Source of the DNA: JBOCEF01 sp050586345
GTDB lineage: Bacteria; Pseudomonadota; Alphaproteobacteria; Rhodobacterales; Rhodobacteraceae
Assembly: GCF_050586345.1 (NCBI RefSeq)
Contig: NZ_JBOCEF010000003.1
Location: forward strand, 1 to 64,000
Reading direction: 5' to 3'
DNA: 64,000 nucleotides
Of this stretch, positions 18,568 through 28,283 are shown piece after piece. Within the stretch, counting starts at the first letter, position 1. Each line of letters begins with the position of its first letter. Position numbers and translations under genes: made by a program. The notes below the pieces were generated by a model that was not told the origin of the DNA, did no database searches, and saw only the letters and a program-made list of their open reading frames with translations.

Positions 18568-18963
18568 GGATGTCCTCCCGAGACGTCTGTGAACCGGCCG
18601 CGTCGCCGGTTCTCATCAAACTCGGGGAATTCGTCTCACGATTCCGACAGCACGTGGAATTGGACCATGGTCCTATGGGGCGCCGCAGCGGCCTCAAGGC
18701 CCTGCAGGGCGGCGCTTTCCACCCGAAACCACGCCCCGGATGCGACCAAAGTCGTAGCGGCGGCGGGGGGATGGGCGAGGGCGGCGGGGGATGGGCGGCG
18801 GCGCGGGACGCCCGGTCCGGGGAAGGATCGGACCGGGGGGGCGGGTCCCGCGCCGGCCGCGGGTCCGCCGCGCCCGCGCCGGGGGGAGAGCCCGGGGGCG
18901 CGGCGGGGCGGCGCGGGCGGGGTGCGGGACCCCGCCCGGGCGCGTCGATCGGCGCGGCGCGGA
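18568..18963 (-). other. Intergenic region upstream of the alcohol dehydrogenase
   Basis: 396 bases without a gene. The gene-proximal 110 bases hold the promoter region: a GAACCGGC/GCCGGTTC hairpin in the presumed leader (18591-18612) and the palindrome GGACCATGGTCC (18662-18673). The distal part (about 18765-18960) is an extremely G-rich stretch on the plus strand, with nothing recognisable. Confidence 0.6.
18662..18673. promoter_or_regulatory. Candidate PQQ-regulon operator, site A
   Basis: Perfect 12-bp palindrome GGACCATGGTCC, flanked by AATT and TATGG, centred about 100 bases upstream of the dehydrogenase start. Related elements lie before the cytochrome c, ABC and regulator genes. Likely site for a dimeric LuxR-type activator (inference). 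Confidence 0.55.
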
Positions 18964-19401
18964 TCAGTCCGCCTTGTCGATGGCGCTGTTGTCCCTGGTG
19001 GTGATCGACTTCAGGTAGCTCAGGATGAAGTCCTGGGCGGTGCGGTCCTCGATGCCCACGTGGCGCATCTTGGTGCCGGGCATGAAGCCGTCATTGTCCT
19101 CCATCCAGGCGCGCAGGGCGGCCGGGGTCCAGACGATCCCCGAGGCTTCGAGCGCGACCGAGTAATCGTAATCGGGATAGGTCCCGGCCCCGCGCCCGAC
19201 CACGTTCACCAGCGGCGGGCCGTAGCTGTCATGATCGGCGTCCGGCGCGTGGCAGCGGCGGCACTCGCGCACGAACAGCGCCTCGCCGGCCAGGATCTTC
19301 ACGTCCTCGAACGTGTCGGCGGCGGCGGGCAGGGGGGCGATGGCGGGGGCGCCCAGCAGCATGGCGGCGAGGGCGGCGAGGCGGAGCGGGTGCGCGGTCA
19401 T
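18964..19401 (-). CDS. Cytochrome c, probable electron acceptor of the alcohol dehydrogenase
   Basis: 145 residues with a signal peptide ending near PAAAD. One haem site CRRCH and a downstream Met ligand in FMPGTKMRHVGI. The region GPPLVNVVGRGAGTYPDYDYS is typical of class I cytochromes c2/c550. Its place between the PQQ dehydrogenase and the CxxDCW gene, same strand, suggests it takes electrons from the quinoprotein to the oxidase, as XoxG or cytochrome c550 do. AAAGGA lies eight bases before the ATG. It has its own upstream region with an operator-like element and an FNR-type box. Confidence 0.88.
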   Translation of the reverse strand: MTAHPLRLAALAAMLLGAPAIAPLPAAADTFEDVKILAGEALFVRECRRCHAPDADHDSYGPPLVNVVGRGAGTYPDYDYSVALEASGIVWTPAALRAWMEDNDGFMPGTKMRHVGIEDRTAQDFILSYLKSITTRDNSAIDKAD

Positions 19402-19575
19402 GGCGGCGGTCCTTTCGGGTTTCGGACGCGGACGGCCCCCGGCGGGACGTCGTGGGGAGGACGGCCGGGGGCCGGACCGCGTCGGCGCTCCGCCGGGGCC
19501 GCCAGGCCCGTGATCGGGTTCGGCGGGGGCGGCGTGGGCGCAAGGGGAAGATGCGCCCGAACGCCCCGCGCGCCG

Positions 19576-19589
19576 TTGATCGAGGTCAA
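19576..19589. promoter_or_regulatory. FNR/DNR-type box upstream of the cytochrome c gene
   Basis: TTGATCGAGGTCAA fits the TTGAT-N4-RTCAA consensus of the CRP/FNR family (FnrL, Dnr, Nnr). It lies 175-188 bases upstream of the cytochrome start and 10 bases from site B. Suggests oxygen- or NO-linked control. No FNR-family gene is in the window. Confidence 0.5.
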
Positions 19590-19599
19590 CCGCGGCATT

Positions 19600-19611
19600 G
19601 GACTTTGGTAG
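19600..19611. promoter_or_regulatory. Candidate PQQ-regulon operator, site B
   Basis: ATTGGACTTTGGTAG. The core GGACTTTGGT (19600-19609) is identical to that of site D, and ATTGGAC is shared with site A. It lies about 200 bases upstream of the cytochrome c gene, in the gap after the CxxDCW gene. Confidence 0.5.
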
Positions 19612-19649
19612 GGGGGGGGCGCCGCCAGGGGGCGCGGGCGCGCGCGGCG

Positions 19650-20249
19650 TCAGTCGAGGTCCACCGGCGTCGGCGGGACCGGCGCCAGCGCCCAGCCCGC
19701 GTCCAGCCAGCCGTCGGTCCCGAGGCGGAACCACGCGACGTCGGTGTAGCCGAAGCTCTCGGCCGCGCGGCGGGCGGCGTTCCAGCTCATCCAGCAATCG
19801 GCGACGCAGAAGACCACCAGCGCCCGGCCCCGGTCGCCCCCGGTGAGGCGCGCCAGCGCCCCTTCGAACCAGCGGGCGATCTCGGGCGTCAGCGTTCCGC
19901 GCCCGACCTCGGGCAGCCAGGTCGCGCCGGGGATCGAGAAGCGCGTCTCCCGCTCGCGCCACGTGCCGTCGAGCTCGTCATAGCGGGGCGAGAAGGCGCC
20001 GTAGACGTCGACGGCGACCGCGCCCGCGTCGATCAGCGCGCGGGCCTCGGCGGCGCCGACGCGGCGCGCGGGGGCGGGGATGTCGGCGGGGGTGGGCGCG
20101 CGCTGGCGGGCGATGCGAAAGCCGGTCTCGGCGTGGAACAGGTCGGGGCGCGCGGCGCGGATCTCCTCCCACCCGCGCGGTTCGGCCCGCGCGGCGGCGG
20201 GGGCGGCGAGGGCGAGGGCCAGGAGCAGGAGGGCGGCGGCGCGGGTCAT
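19650..20249 (-). CDS. PQQ-associated CxxDCW rhodanese-like protein
   Basis: 199 residues with signal peptide (ends AARAEP). Rhodanese-like fold with the catalytic loop CVADCWMSWNAARRA, the Cys-x-x-x-Cys-Trp signature of the family named PQQ-dependent catabolism-associated CXXCW motif protein. VDVYGAFSPRYDELDG matches the N-terminal part. Periplasmic. The exact role is unknown; redox or disulfide chemistry for the quinoprotein or its cytochrome has been suggested for the family. First gene of the minus-strand PQQ set, divergent from the ABC operon at 20405. Confidence 0.85.
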   Translation of the reverse strand: MTRAAALLLLALALAAPAAARAEPRGWEEIRAARPDLFHAETGFRIARQRAPTPADIPAPARRVGAAEARALIDAGAVAVDVYGAFSPRYDELDGTWRERETRFSIPGATWLPEVGRGTLTPEIARWFEGALARLTGGDRGRALVVFCVADCWMSWNAARRAAESFGYTDVAWFRLGTDGWLDAGWALAPVPPTPVDLD

Positions 20250-20302
20250 GGGCGCAGTCTAGGCCCGCCCGCGTCCCGGTCCAGAGGGGCGGGGGCAGGC
20301 TG

Positions 20303-20311
20303 ATGGTCCTA
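20303..20311. promoter_or_regulatory. Candidate PQQ-regulon operator, site C (half site)
   Basis: ATGGTCCTA, identical to the right half of site A, in the divergent promoter region between the CxxDCW gene (54 bases away) and the ABC operon (94 bases before its ATG). The left half is poorly kept (GGCTG). Confidence 0.45.
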
Positions 20312-20404
20312 TTTTACCGCGCGCCGGGGGATGGATAGGGTGGCGCGACTCAGCCCCCCGGCCATGCGCGAGGGGGGGCGCCGGTTCCTGGGAGGAGGCC
20401 GTCC

Positions 20405-21472
20405 ATGCGCGTTGTCATCGCCGCCCTGCGCCGCGCCGCCGCGGCCTGCCTGTCGCTCTCGCTGCTCGCGTCCCCCGCCCTCGCGGCGGAGGAGATCGCG
20501 GGCGGCGCCCCCGTGCTGACCGTCGCCGCGCTGAAGGTCGGCACCGTGAACTGGGAGCTGTCGACCATCCGCGCCCGCGGTTTCGACCGCGCCAACGGCT
20601 TTGCGCTGAAGGTCGAGGGGATGGCCGGCGGTCCCGCCGCGCGCATCGCCTTCCAGGCGGGCGAGGCGGACGCGATGGTGGCCGACTGGATCTGGGTCGC
20701 CCGGCAGCGGGCGGCGGGCAAGGATTACGTGTTCCTGCCCTATTCGCGCGCCGTCGGGGCGCTGATGGTCCCCGCGGACGGCGCGAAGACGGTGGCGGAG
20801 CTTCGTGGCGGAGAGATCGGGATCGCGGGCGGGCCGCTGGACAAGTCCTGGCTGATCCTGCGGGCCTGGGCCGAGGCGGAGCATGGCGTGGACCTGGCGG
20901 CCGAGACGCGCCAGGTCTATGGCGCGCCGCCGCTGATCTTCCAGCAGGCCAAGGCGGGGCGCCTCTCGGGCGCGGTGAATTACTGGCACTGGGGCGCGAA
21001 GGCCGCGGCGGCGGGGATGCGCAAGCTGGCGACGGTCGAAGAGGCGGCGGCGGCGCTCGGTCTTTCGGCCGACACGCCGCTTCTGGGATACGTGTTCCAC
21101 GGGGAGATGCTGCGCGAGCACCCCGCGCTGCTGGCCGCCTTCGCCCGCGCCTCGCGCGCCGCCAAGGGGCTGATGCTGGCCGATGACGCGGTGTGGGAGG
21201 GGCTGCGCGCGCAGATGCGCGCCGCCTCGGAGGCCGAGTTCGACGCGTTGCGCGCGGGCTGGCGCGCCGGGGCGCCGGGGGACGGCCCGGTGGACGAGGG
21301 GGCGGCGGACAGGATGCTGGCGCTGATGGCGCGCCTCGGCGGCGCGACGCTGGTCGGCGGCGCGGACCGGCTGCCCGCGGGGGTGTTCGTGGACGCCGGG
21401 GCGCTGAACGCGGCGGCGGCGGCCAGCGCCTCGGCGGACGCGGCGGCGGCCACGCCGAAGGTTCGGCGCTGA
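20405..21472 (+). CDS. ABC transporter substrate-binding protein, PQQ-locus type
   Basis: 355 residues, signal peptide ending ALAAEE. NMT1/SsuA-like periplasmic binding fold: LKVGTVNWELSTI at the start, FQAGEADAMVADWIWVARQRA, then GGEIGIAGGPLDKSW at the hinge. This matches the binding-protein family found beside PQQ alcohol dehydrogenases (PedABC/PQQ_ABC sets). The ligand is unknown. The C-terminal 20 residues are Ala-rich low complexity. GGAGGAGG lies six bases before the ATG. First gene of a three-gene transport operon. Confidence 0.85.
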   Translation: MRVVIAALRRAAAACLSLSLLASPALAAEEIAGGAPVLTVAALKVGTVNWELSTIRARGFDRANGFALKVEGMAGGPAARIAFQAGEADAMVADWIWVARQRAAGKDYVFLPYSRAVGALMVPADGAKTVAELRGGEIGIAGGPLDKSWLILRAWAEAEHGVDLAAETRQVYGAPPLIFQQAKAGRLSGAVNYWHWGAKAAAAGMRKLATVEEAAAALGLSADTPLLGYVFHGEMLREHPALLAAFARASRAAKGLMLADDAVWEGLRAQMRAASEAEFDALRAGWRAGAPGDGPVDEGAADRMLALMARLGGATLVGGADRLPAGVFVDAGALNAAAAASASADAAAATPKVRR

Positions 21473-21476
21473 GCCG

Positions 21477-22394
21477 ATGCACGGGGGAATGTCGCAGGAG
21501 CAGGAGCAGGAGCAGGCGCGCGCGGTGGAGACGGCGGAGGCCGCCCCCGGCGACGCCGCGCCCGCGGCGGGCGCCGGCGCGGGGGCGGCGGCCGAGGGCG
21601 CGCCCGTGGCGGCCGGGCCGGGCTGCCCGGTGCTCGCCGCCCTGAAGCCGCGGCGCGCGCATCTCGTGCCGGTCCTGTCGCTGGCGGCGATGATCCTGTG
21701 CTGGGCCGCCGCCGCCGCGCTGTCGGCGGACCCCGAGGTTCTGCCCGGCCCGGCCGCGGTGGCGGCGCTGGCGCGCGAGGAAGCGGCCTCCGGCGCGCTC
21801 TTCACCCATCTCTCGGCGACGCTGCTGCGGGTGGCGGCGGCCTTCGCGCTGGCGCTGTCGGTCGGCCTCGCCATCGGCATGGCGATGGGACGGCGCCCGC
21901 GGCTCGACGCCGCCGCCGACCCGTGGCTGGTGGTGGCGCTGAACCTGCCGGCGCTGGTGGTGATCGTGCTGTGCTACATCTGGATCGGGCTGACCGAGAC
22001 GGCGGCGATCCTGGCCGTGGCGATCAACAAGATCCCCATGGTCGCCGCCATCGCCCGCGAGGGCGCGCGCACCTTCGACCCCGCGCTCGACGACATGGCC
22101 CGCATTCACCGCCTGTCCTGGTGGGCGCGGCTGCGGCACGTGGAGCTGCCGCAGATGGCCCCCCACGCCGCCGCCGCCGCCCGCTCGGGCCTCGCGCTGG
22201 TGTGGAAGATCGTGCTGGTGGTGGAACTGCTGGGCCGCCCCGACGGCGTGGGCTTCATGATCCACATGCATTTCCAGCTGTTCGATGTCGGCCGGGTGCT
22301 GGTCTATGCGCTCGCCTTCGTCGCGGTGATGCTGGCGATCGAGAAGGGCGCGATGCAGCCCTGGGAGCGGCGCGCGCGCCGGTGGCGGCAATGA
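21477..22394 (+). CDS. ABC transporter permease, PQQ-locus type
   Basis: Inner-membrane permease (305 residues) of the NitT/TauT/SsuC family. About six hydrophobic segments, from LVPVLSLAAMILCWAAAAAL to VLVYALAFVAVMLAI. The EAA coupling loop is visible as EGARTFDPALDDMARIHR. The first 45 or so residues form a low-complexity Gln/Glu and Ala tail that may be partly untranslated; ATG at 21489 is a good alternative start. It partners the binding protein before it and the ATPase after it, with an ATGA overlap at the 3' end. Confidence 0.85.
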   Translation: MHGGMSQEQEQEQARAVETAEAAPGDAAPAAGAGAGAAAEGAPVAAGPGCPVLAALKPRRAHLVPVLSLAAMILCWAAAAALSADPEVLPGPAAVAALAREEAASGALFTHLSATLLRVAAAFALALSVGLAIGMAMGRRPRLDAAADPWLVVALNLPALVVIVLCYIWIGLTETAAILAVAINKIPMVAAIAREGARTFDPALDDMARIHRLSWWARLRHVELPQMAPHAAAAARSGLALVWKIVLVVELLGRPDGVGFMIHMHFQLFDVGRVLVYALAFVAVMLAIEKGAMQPWERRARRWRQ

Positions 22395-22435
22395 GCGCGC
22401 CGGACATGAGCGCGCCGGACATGAGCGCGCCGGGC
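22391..22435 (+). repeat. Triple 15-bp tandem repeat at the ATPase start
   Basis: ATGAGCGCGCCGGAC twice and ATGAGCGCGCCGGGC once, in frame. Each unit carries a start codon; replication slippage would add or remove five residues and one start. Confidence 0.85.
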
Positions 22436-23140
22436 AGGGCCGGGGGCGCGGCGGCTGCGGGCGGCGCGGCCGCGGCGCTGGAGCTGGCGCTGGACGGGCT
22501 GTGGTTCGGCGATGCGCAGGTTCTCGGGCCGGTGCGGATCGCCGTGGCGCCGGGCGAGGTGCTGGCGGTGCTCGGCCCCTCGGGCGTCGGCAAGTCGACC
22601 CTGCTGCGGCTGGCGGCGGGGCTGCCGGTCGCGGCGCGGGTCGAGGGGCTGTCGGTGCGCCGCCCCGACCGCCTCGGCATGGCGTTCCAGGAGCCGACGC
22701 TGCTGCCCTGGCGCACCGCCGCGCAGAACATCGAGATCGCCACCGGCGCCGATCCCCTGCCGGCGCTGGCCGAGGTGGGGCTGGCGGACAAGGCGGGGCT
22801 GCACCCGGGGCGGCTCAGCCTCGGGCAGCGGCGGCGGCTGTCGCTGGCCCGCGCGCTGGCGAGCGCGCCGGATCTTCTGCTGCTGGACGAACCCTTCGCC
22901 TCGCTCGACGAGGGCGCGGCGGCCGAGATGGCGGCGCTGACCGCCTCCCTGTTGCACCGGCGCCCGGGCATGGCGGCGGTGCTGGTGACCCATGCGCCGC
23001 TGGAGGCCGCGGCGCTGGCGACGCGCGCGATCCGGCTGGGCGGCGCGCCCGCCGGGATCGCGGCGCAGGCGGCGGTGGCGCCCGGCGACGCGGCCGGGCT
23101 GCGCCGGGCGCTGGGGCTGGCGGCGGCGCCGGAGCGGTAG
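22391..23140 (+). CDS. ABC transporter ATP-binding protein, PQQ-locus type
   Basis: ATPase (249 residues) energising the transporter. Walker A LGPSGVGKST at 61-70, Q-loop Q100, signature LSLGQ at 142-146, Walker B LLLLDEP at 162-168, switch His at 201. The first ATG overlaps the permease stop (ATGA). The 5' end is three tandem 15-bp units, each beginning with ATG (MSAPD MSAPD MSAPG), so three in-frame starts compete. The downstream SDR gene starts 151 bases later and may be separate. Confidence 0.88.
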   Translation: MSAPDMSAPDMSAPGRAGGAAAAGGAAAALELALDGLWFGDAQVLGPVRIAVAPGEVLAVLGPSGVGKSTLLRLAAGLPVAARVEGLSVRRPDRLGMAFQEPTLLPWRTAAQNIEIATGADPLPALAEVGLADKAGLHPGRLSLGQRRRLSLARALASAPDLLLLDEPFASLDEGAAAEMAALTASLLHRRPGMAAVLVTHAPLEAAALATRAIRLGGAPAGIAAQAAVAPGDAAGLRRALGLAAAPER

Positions 23141-23291
23141 CCGGGGGCGGGGCGGCGCCCCGGCCCCCGTTGCGCCCCGGTCGCGCGCCCCGTCGCCCCC
23201 GTCGTGCAGGTCGCGCGGCGCGGCCCGCGCTTGCCTTCCGCCGCGCGCTCGGACAACCATCGCGCAAAATCGCCCGGGAGGAGCCCTTCAC

Positions 23292-24098
23292 ATGACCGAC
23301 GCCGCCGCCGCGCCCGCCGCAGCCCCCCTCAACGCCCCCCTCACCGCCGTCGTGACCGGGGCCGCGCGCGGCATCGGCCTCGCCTCCGCCGCCACCTTCC
23401 TCGGCGAAGGCCGCCGCGTCGCCCTCGTGGACCGCGACGCGGACGCGCTGGCCGAGGCGGCGGCCGCCCTGCGCGCCCGGGGTTTCGACGGCGCGGTCCC
23501 GATCATCGCCGACGTCTCGGACCCCGCCCAGGTCGCGCGCATGACCGCCGAGGCGCTCGCCGCCCTCGGCCGCGTCGACGCGCTGGTCAACAACGCCGGC
23601 GTCGCCGATTTCGGCCCGATCGAGCAGACCGGGTTCGACCGCTGGCGCAGGGTGATGGAGACCAATCTCGACGGCGTGTTCCTGTGCACCCAGGCGATGA
23701 CCCCGCACCTGAAGGCGGCCAAGGGCTGCATCGTCAACATCGCCTCGATCAGCGGCCTGCGCGCCTCGACCCTGCGGGTTGCCTACGGGACCTCCAAGGC
23801 CGCGGTGATCCAGCTGACCCAGCAGCAGGCGGTGGAGCTGGGCGAGTTCGGCATCCGCGCCAACTGCGTCGCCCCCGGCCCGGTGCGCACCAAGCTGGCG
23901 ATGGCGGTGCACACGCAGGACATCATCGACGCCTATCACGACGCGATCCCGCTCAACCGCTATGGCTCCGAGCAGGAGCTGGCCAACGTCATCTGCTTCC
24001 TGTGCTCGGACAAGGCGAGCTACGTGACCGGCCAGACCCTCGCCGTCGACGGGGGCTTCGAGGCGACCGGCGTGGGCCTTCCGGCGCTGCGGAAATAA
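23292..24098 (+). CDS. Short-chain dehydrogenase/reductase
   Basis: Cytoplasmic NAD(P)-dependent oxidoreductase (268 residues) of the classical SDR family. TGAARGIG cofactor loop at 22-29, D74 in IIADVSD, NNAG at 100-103, catalytic S152 and Y165-x3-K169. D48 after the second strand (ALVDRD) favours NAD(H). C-terminal end TGQTLAVDGGF is standard. GGGAGGAG lies some 10 bases before the ATG. Substrate unknown; its place next to the PQQ transporter makes an alcohol or aldehyde-derived hydroxy compound possible. It is convergent with rarA. Confidence 0.85.
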   Translation: MTDAAAAPAAAPLNAPLTAVVTGAARGIGLASAATFLGEGRRVALVDRDADALAEAAAALRARGFDGAVPIIADVSDPAQVARMTAEALAALGRVDALVNNAGVADFGPIEQTGFDRWRRVMETNLDGVFLCTQAMTPHLKAAKGCIVNIASISGLRASTLRVAYGTSKAAVIQLTQQQAVELGEFGIRANCVAPGPVRTKLAMAVHTQDIIDAYHDAIPLNRYGSEQELANVICFLCSDKASYVTGQTLAVDGGFEATGVGLPALRK

Positions 24099-24105
24099 GA
24101 GGGGC

Positions 24106-24133
24106 CCGGGGGGGGACGCCGCCGTCCCCCCGG
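24106..24133. terminator. Hairpin between convergent SDR and rarA genes
   Basis: CCGGGGGGGGACG opposite CGTCCCCCCGG with a CCGC loop. Placed between two convergent stops, so it may serve both, although there is no T run on either side. Confidence 0.4.
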
Positions 24134-24144
24134 CCCGCGCCCGT

Positions 24145-25497
24145 TCAGCCCCCGCGCCGCTCGGCCCGCTTGCGCTCGAACCAGGCCACGCGCTTGGCGA
24201 GCTCCCGCTCGTGCCCCCGCTCGACGGGGGTGTAGAGCTTCACCTCCTCCAGCGTGTCGGGCCAGCAGTTCTGCCCCGACACGCCATCCTCGGCGTCGTG
24301 GTCATAGACATAGCCCGACCCGAAGCCCTGCTCCTTCATCATCTTCGTCGGCGCGTTGAGGATGTTCTTGGGCGGCGGGGCCGACCCCGTCTCCTTCGCC
24401 AGCCGCAGCGCCGCCTTCCAGGCCACGTAGGCGCTGTTGGACTTCGGGGCGAGGGCCAGCGCCGCGCAGGCCTGGGCCAGCGCCAGCTCCCCCTCGGGGG
24501 AGCCGAGCCGCTCATACGTCTCCCACGCATCGAGGCACTGGCGGTGCACGCCGGGGTCCGCCAGCCCGATGTCTTCCACCGCCATGCGGGTCATGCGGCG
24601 GGCGAGGTAGCGCGGGTCCTCGCCCGCCGCGATCATGCGTGCGAGCCAGTAGAGCGCCGCGTCCACGTCCGAGGCCCGCACCGACTTGTGCAGCGCCGAG
24701 ATCAGCCCGTAATGCCCGTCGCCCGACTTGTCATAGACCGCGGCGCGGCGGGACACGCGCCGGGCCAGCGCCTCGCGCGTCAGCGGCGCGCCGCCGGCGG
24801 CGCCGTGGGCGAAGACCTCCTCGGCCATGTTCAGCAGCGCGCGGCCGTCGCCATCGGCCATCTCCACCAGCGCGGCGCGGGCCCCCTCGTCGAGGGCCAG
24901 CGCCTCGCCCTCCAGCGCCTCGGCCCGGGTCAGCAGCCGCTCCAGCGCCTCGGGCGAGAGGCGCGTCAGGGTCAGCACCTGCGCGCGGGACAGAAGCGCG
25001 GCGTTCAGCTCGAAGGACGGGTTCTCGGTGGTGGCGCCCACCAGGGTGATCGTCCCGTCCTCCATGTGCGGCAGGAACCCGTCCTGCTGGGCCTTGTTGA
25101 AGCGGTGGATCTCGTCCACGAAGAGCAGCGTGGCGCGGCCGGTCCCGCGGCGGGCGCGGGCGGCGTCGAACACCTTCCGAAGCTCGGCCACGCCGGAAAA
25201 GATCGCGCTGATCTGCACGAAGGACAGGTCCGCCGCCTCGGCCAGCAGGCGCGCGATGGTGGTCTTGCCCACCCCCGGCGGGCCCCAGAGCACCAGCGAG
25301 GGCATCCGGCGCGCGGCGATCATCTCCGCCAGCGGGCCGCCGGGGCCGAGGATGCCCTCCTGCCCGATCACCTCCGACAGGTCCCGCGGCCGCAGCCGGT
25401 CGGCCAGCGGGCGCGGGCCCTCGGGCGCCTTCGGGGGCGGGGCCGCCTCGGGCGCGGCGGGCCGGGGCGGGTCGAACCCGTCGAAAAGGTCGGCCAT
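24145..25497 (-). CDS. rarA: Replication-associated recombination protein A
   Basis: RarA/MgsA, the AAA+ ATPase that acts at stalled forks with SSB and resembles clamp loaders (450 residues). Walker A GPPGVGKT at 72-79, Walker B LLFVDEIHRF at 124-133, sensor 1 GATTENPSF. The C-terminal tetramerisation part has DKSGDGHYGLISALHKS and YDHDAEDG. The minus-strand start follows GAAAGGGCCCGAG. It is 14 bases downstream of the protease gene, so the two probably form an operon, as in many Rhodobacterales. Confidence 0.95.
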   Translation of the reverse strand: MADLFDGFDPPRPAAPEAAPPPKAPEGPRPLADRLRPRDLSEVIGQEGILGPGGPLAEMIAARRMPSLVLWGPPGVGKTTIARLLAEAADLSFVQISAIFSGVAELRKVFDAARARRGTGRATLLFVDEIHRFNKAQQDGFLPHMEDGTITLVGATTENPSFELNAALLSRAQVLTLTRLSPEALERLLTRAEALEGEALALDEGARAALVEMADGDGRALLNMAEEVFAHGAAGGAPLTREALARRVSRRAAVYDKSGDGHYGLISALHKSVRASDVDAALYWLARMIAAGEDPRYLARRMTRMAVEDIGLADPGVHRQCLDAWETYERLGSPEGELALAQACAALALAPKSNSAYVAWKAALRLAKETGSAPPPKNILNAPTKMMKEQGFGSGYVYDHDAEDGVSGQNCWPDTLEEVKLYTPVERGHERELAKRVAWFERKRAERRGG

Positions 25498-25511
25498 CTC
25501 GGGCCCTTTCG

Positions 25512-26954
<1,443 letters not shown>

Positions 26955-27476
26955 CTCGGCCTCCTCGGGGTCTGGGCTGCGGCGGCGGGCGGGCCGCGGG
27001 CGCGCCCGCTTCGTGCCGCGCGCGCGCCAGGTGCGCGGCAAGCGCGGCGGCGGGGCGACGGCGCCGCGACGGCGCGACGACTCGGGGCCCAAGATATGCC
27101 CGCCGGGGCCGCGCGCAAGGCTTGGCCGGGCGCACGGCCCGGCGGGGGCCCGCGCGCGGGGGCGCGCGCCAGGGAAAGGGCGGGCCGGGGCGCCGGGGCG
27201 CGGCGCTTCAAGGGGCGGCGGCCATGGCCGGGCAGGGACTTTGGTGCTAAGGCGCTGGCGACGTCGGTCGGGTATGGTCTGCCCATGCTCCGGCCCCCCC
27301 GCCGCCACGCGGGACGGGCCCCTGCCGCGCGGCGCGCGCGTCGGCGGGCGGAGCGCGGACCCCGGCGCGGGTCCCGGGCGGCGCGTCCGCCCGCGGCGCG
27401 CCCGGCGAAGCAGGGGCGGATAAAGATGCAGATTGGACACGGGGCGCAGGCCGCGCCCGGGCGGAGGATCGGATCG
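26955..27476. other. Divergent region between the protease and response regulator genes
   Basis: About 520 bases of very GC-rich sequence. It holds operator-like site D (27236-27245). The plus-strand frame stays open across much of it, giving Arg/Pro/Gly/Ala-rich translations with no recognisable domain, so I treat it as noncoding. Confidence 0.55.
27236..27245. promoter_or_regulatory. Candidate PQQ-regulon operator, site D
   Basis: GGACTTTGGT, identical over 10 bases to site B, then GCTA as in sites A and C (CCTA). It is about 232 bases before the response regulator start, so the regulator may control itself, and 282 bases before the divergent protease gene. Confidence 0.5.
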
Positions 27477-28154
27477 ATGGGCGCAGCGCAGGTCGGAAGC
27501 GTGAACGCGGTGATGGTGATCGACGATCACCCGCTCTTCTGCGAAGCCTTGACCATGACGCTGCGCGCCGCCTTCGGCGCCGGCGCGGTGGAGGCCGCCA
27601 ACTCGCTCTCCGAAGCGTCGCGGCGGCTCGAGGCCGGGGCGGCGCCGGACCTGATCCTGCTCGACCTCAACCTTCCGGACGTCTCGGGCGTCGACGGGCT
27701 GATCCGCCTGCGCGCCGCGACCCGCGCGCCGGTGGTGGTGGTCTCGTCCCTCGCCGACGACCGGATCATCGCCTCCGCGCTCAAGGCCGGCGCCTCGGGC
27801 TTCATCCCCAAGGACAGCCCGCGCGACGTGATCGTCGGCGCGGTGCGCACGGTGCTGGCGGGCCAGACCTGGACGCCCGAAGGGTTCATCGAGGGCGGCG
27901 GCGCCGACCCGGACGACCCGCTGACCCGCCTGAGGGAGCTGACCCCGCAGCAGATGCGGATCCTGCAGCTGGTCTGCGCGGGCAAGCTGAACAAGCAGAT
28001 CGCCTGGGATCTCGGCATCGCCGAGACGACCGTGAAGGCGCATATCTCCGCCATCCTGCGCAAGCTGGGGGTGCAGTCGCGCACCCAGGCGGTGCTGATC
28101 GCGCAGCAGGTCTCGTTCCAGTCGATCTTGCACAGCGACGGCGCGTCGCAATAA
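27477..28154 (+). CDS. LuxR-family (NarL-type) response regulator
   Basis: 225 residues. Receiver domain with acidic pocket D16-D17, phosphoacceptor D63 (LLDLNLPD), S90-S91 and K112 (IPKD). C-terminal LuxR helix-turn-helix at about 155-210: LTPQQMRILQLVCAGKLNKQ and TTVKAHISAILRKL. It resembles the AgmR/ErbR/ExaE regulators of PQQ ethanol oxidation. Start chosen at 27477 because GGAGG lies about 10 bases upstream; an ATG at 27426 would add 17 residues. Followed by a FIST protein and a hybrid kinase, the probable phosphate donor. Confidence 0.9.
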   Translation: MGAAQVGSVNAVMVIDDHPLFCEALTMTLRAAFGAGAVEAANSLSEASRRLEAGAAPDLILLDLNLPDVSGVDGLIRLRAATRAPVVVVSSLADDRIIASALKAGASGFIPKDSPRDVIVGAVRTVLAGQTWTPEGFIEGGGADPDDPLTRLRELTPQQMRILQLVCAGKLNKQIAWDLGIAETTVKAHISAILRKLGVQSRTQAVLIAQQVSFQSILHSDGASQ

Positions 28155-28283
28155 CGTCGTTTCCGCGCAGCGCCTGCGCCGTCCGGGAGGGGCGGCGGCG
28201 CCGGCGTGCGGATGCGGCGCGCACAGGAGGGGGCCGGCCCCTGCCTTGCGCGAAGGACCATGGGGCCGGAAGCAGGGGGAGGA

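Noticed and set aside
18768..18962. G-rich stretch as a possible G-quadruplex regulatory element or small gene
   Set aside because: Whole intergenic GC is extreme, there is no regular four-tract pattern with short loops that stands out, and no ribosome-binding site or conserved peptide.
28255..28263. GGACCATGG before the FIST gene as a fifth operator site
   Set aside because: It matches only the left nine bases of site A, the right half is absent, and it overlaps a possible start codon within a tightly spaced gene set.
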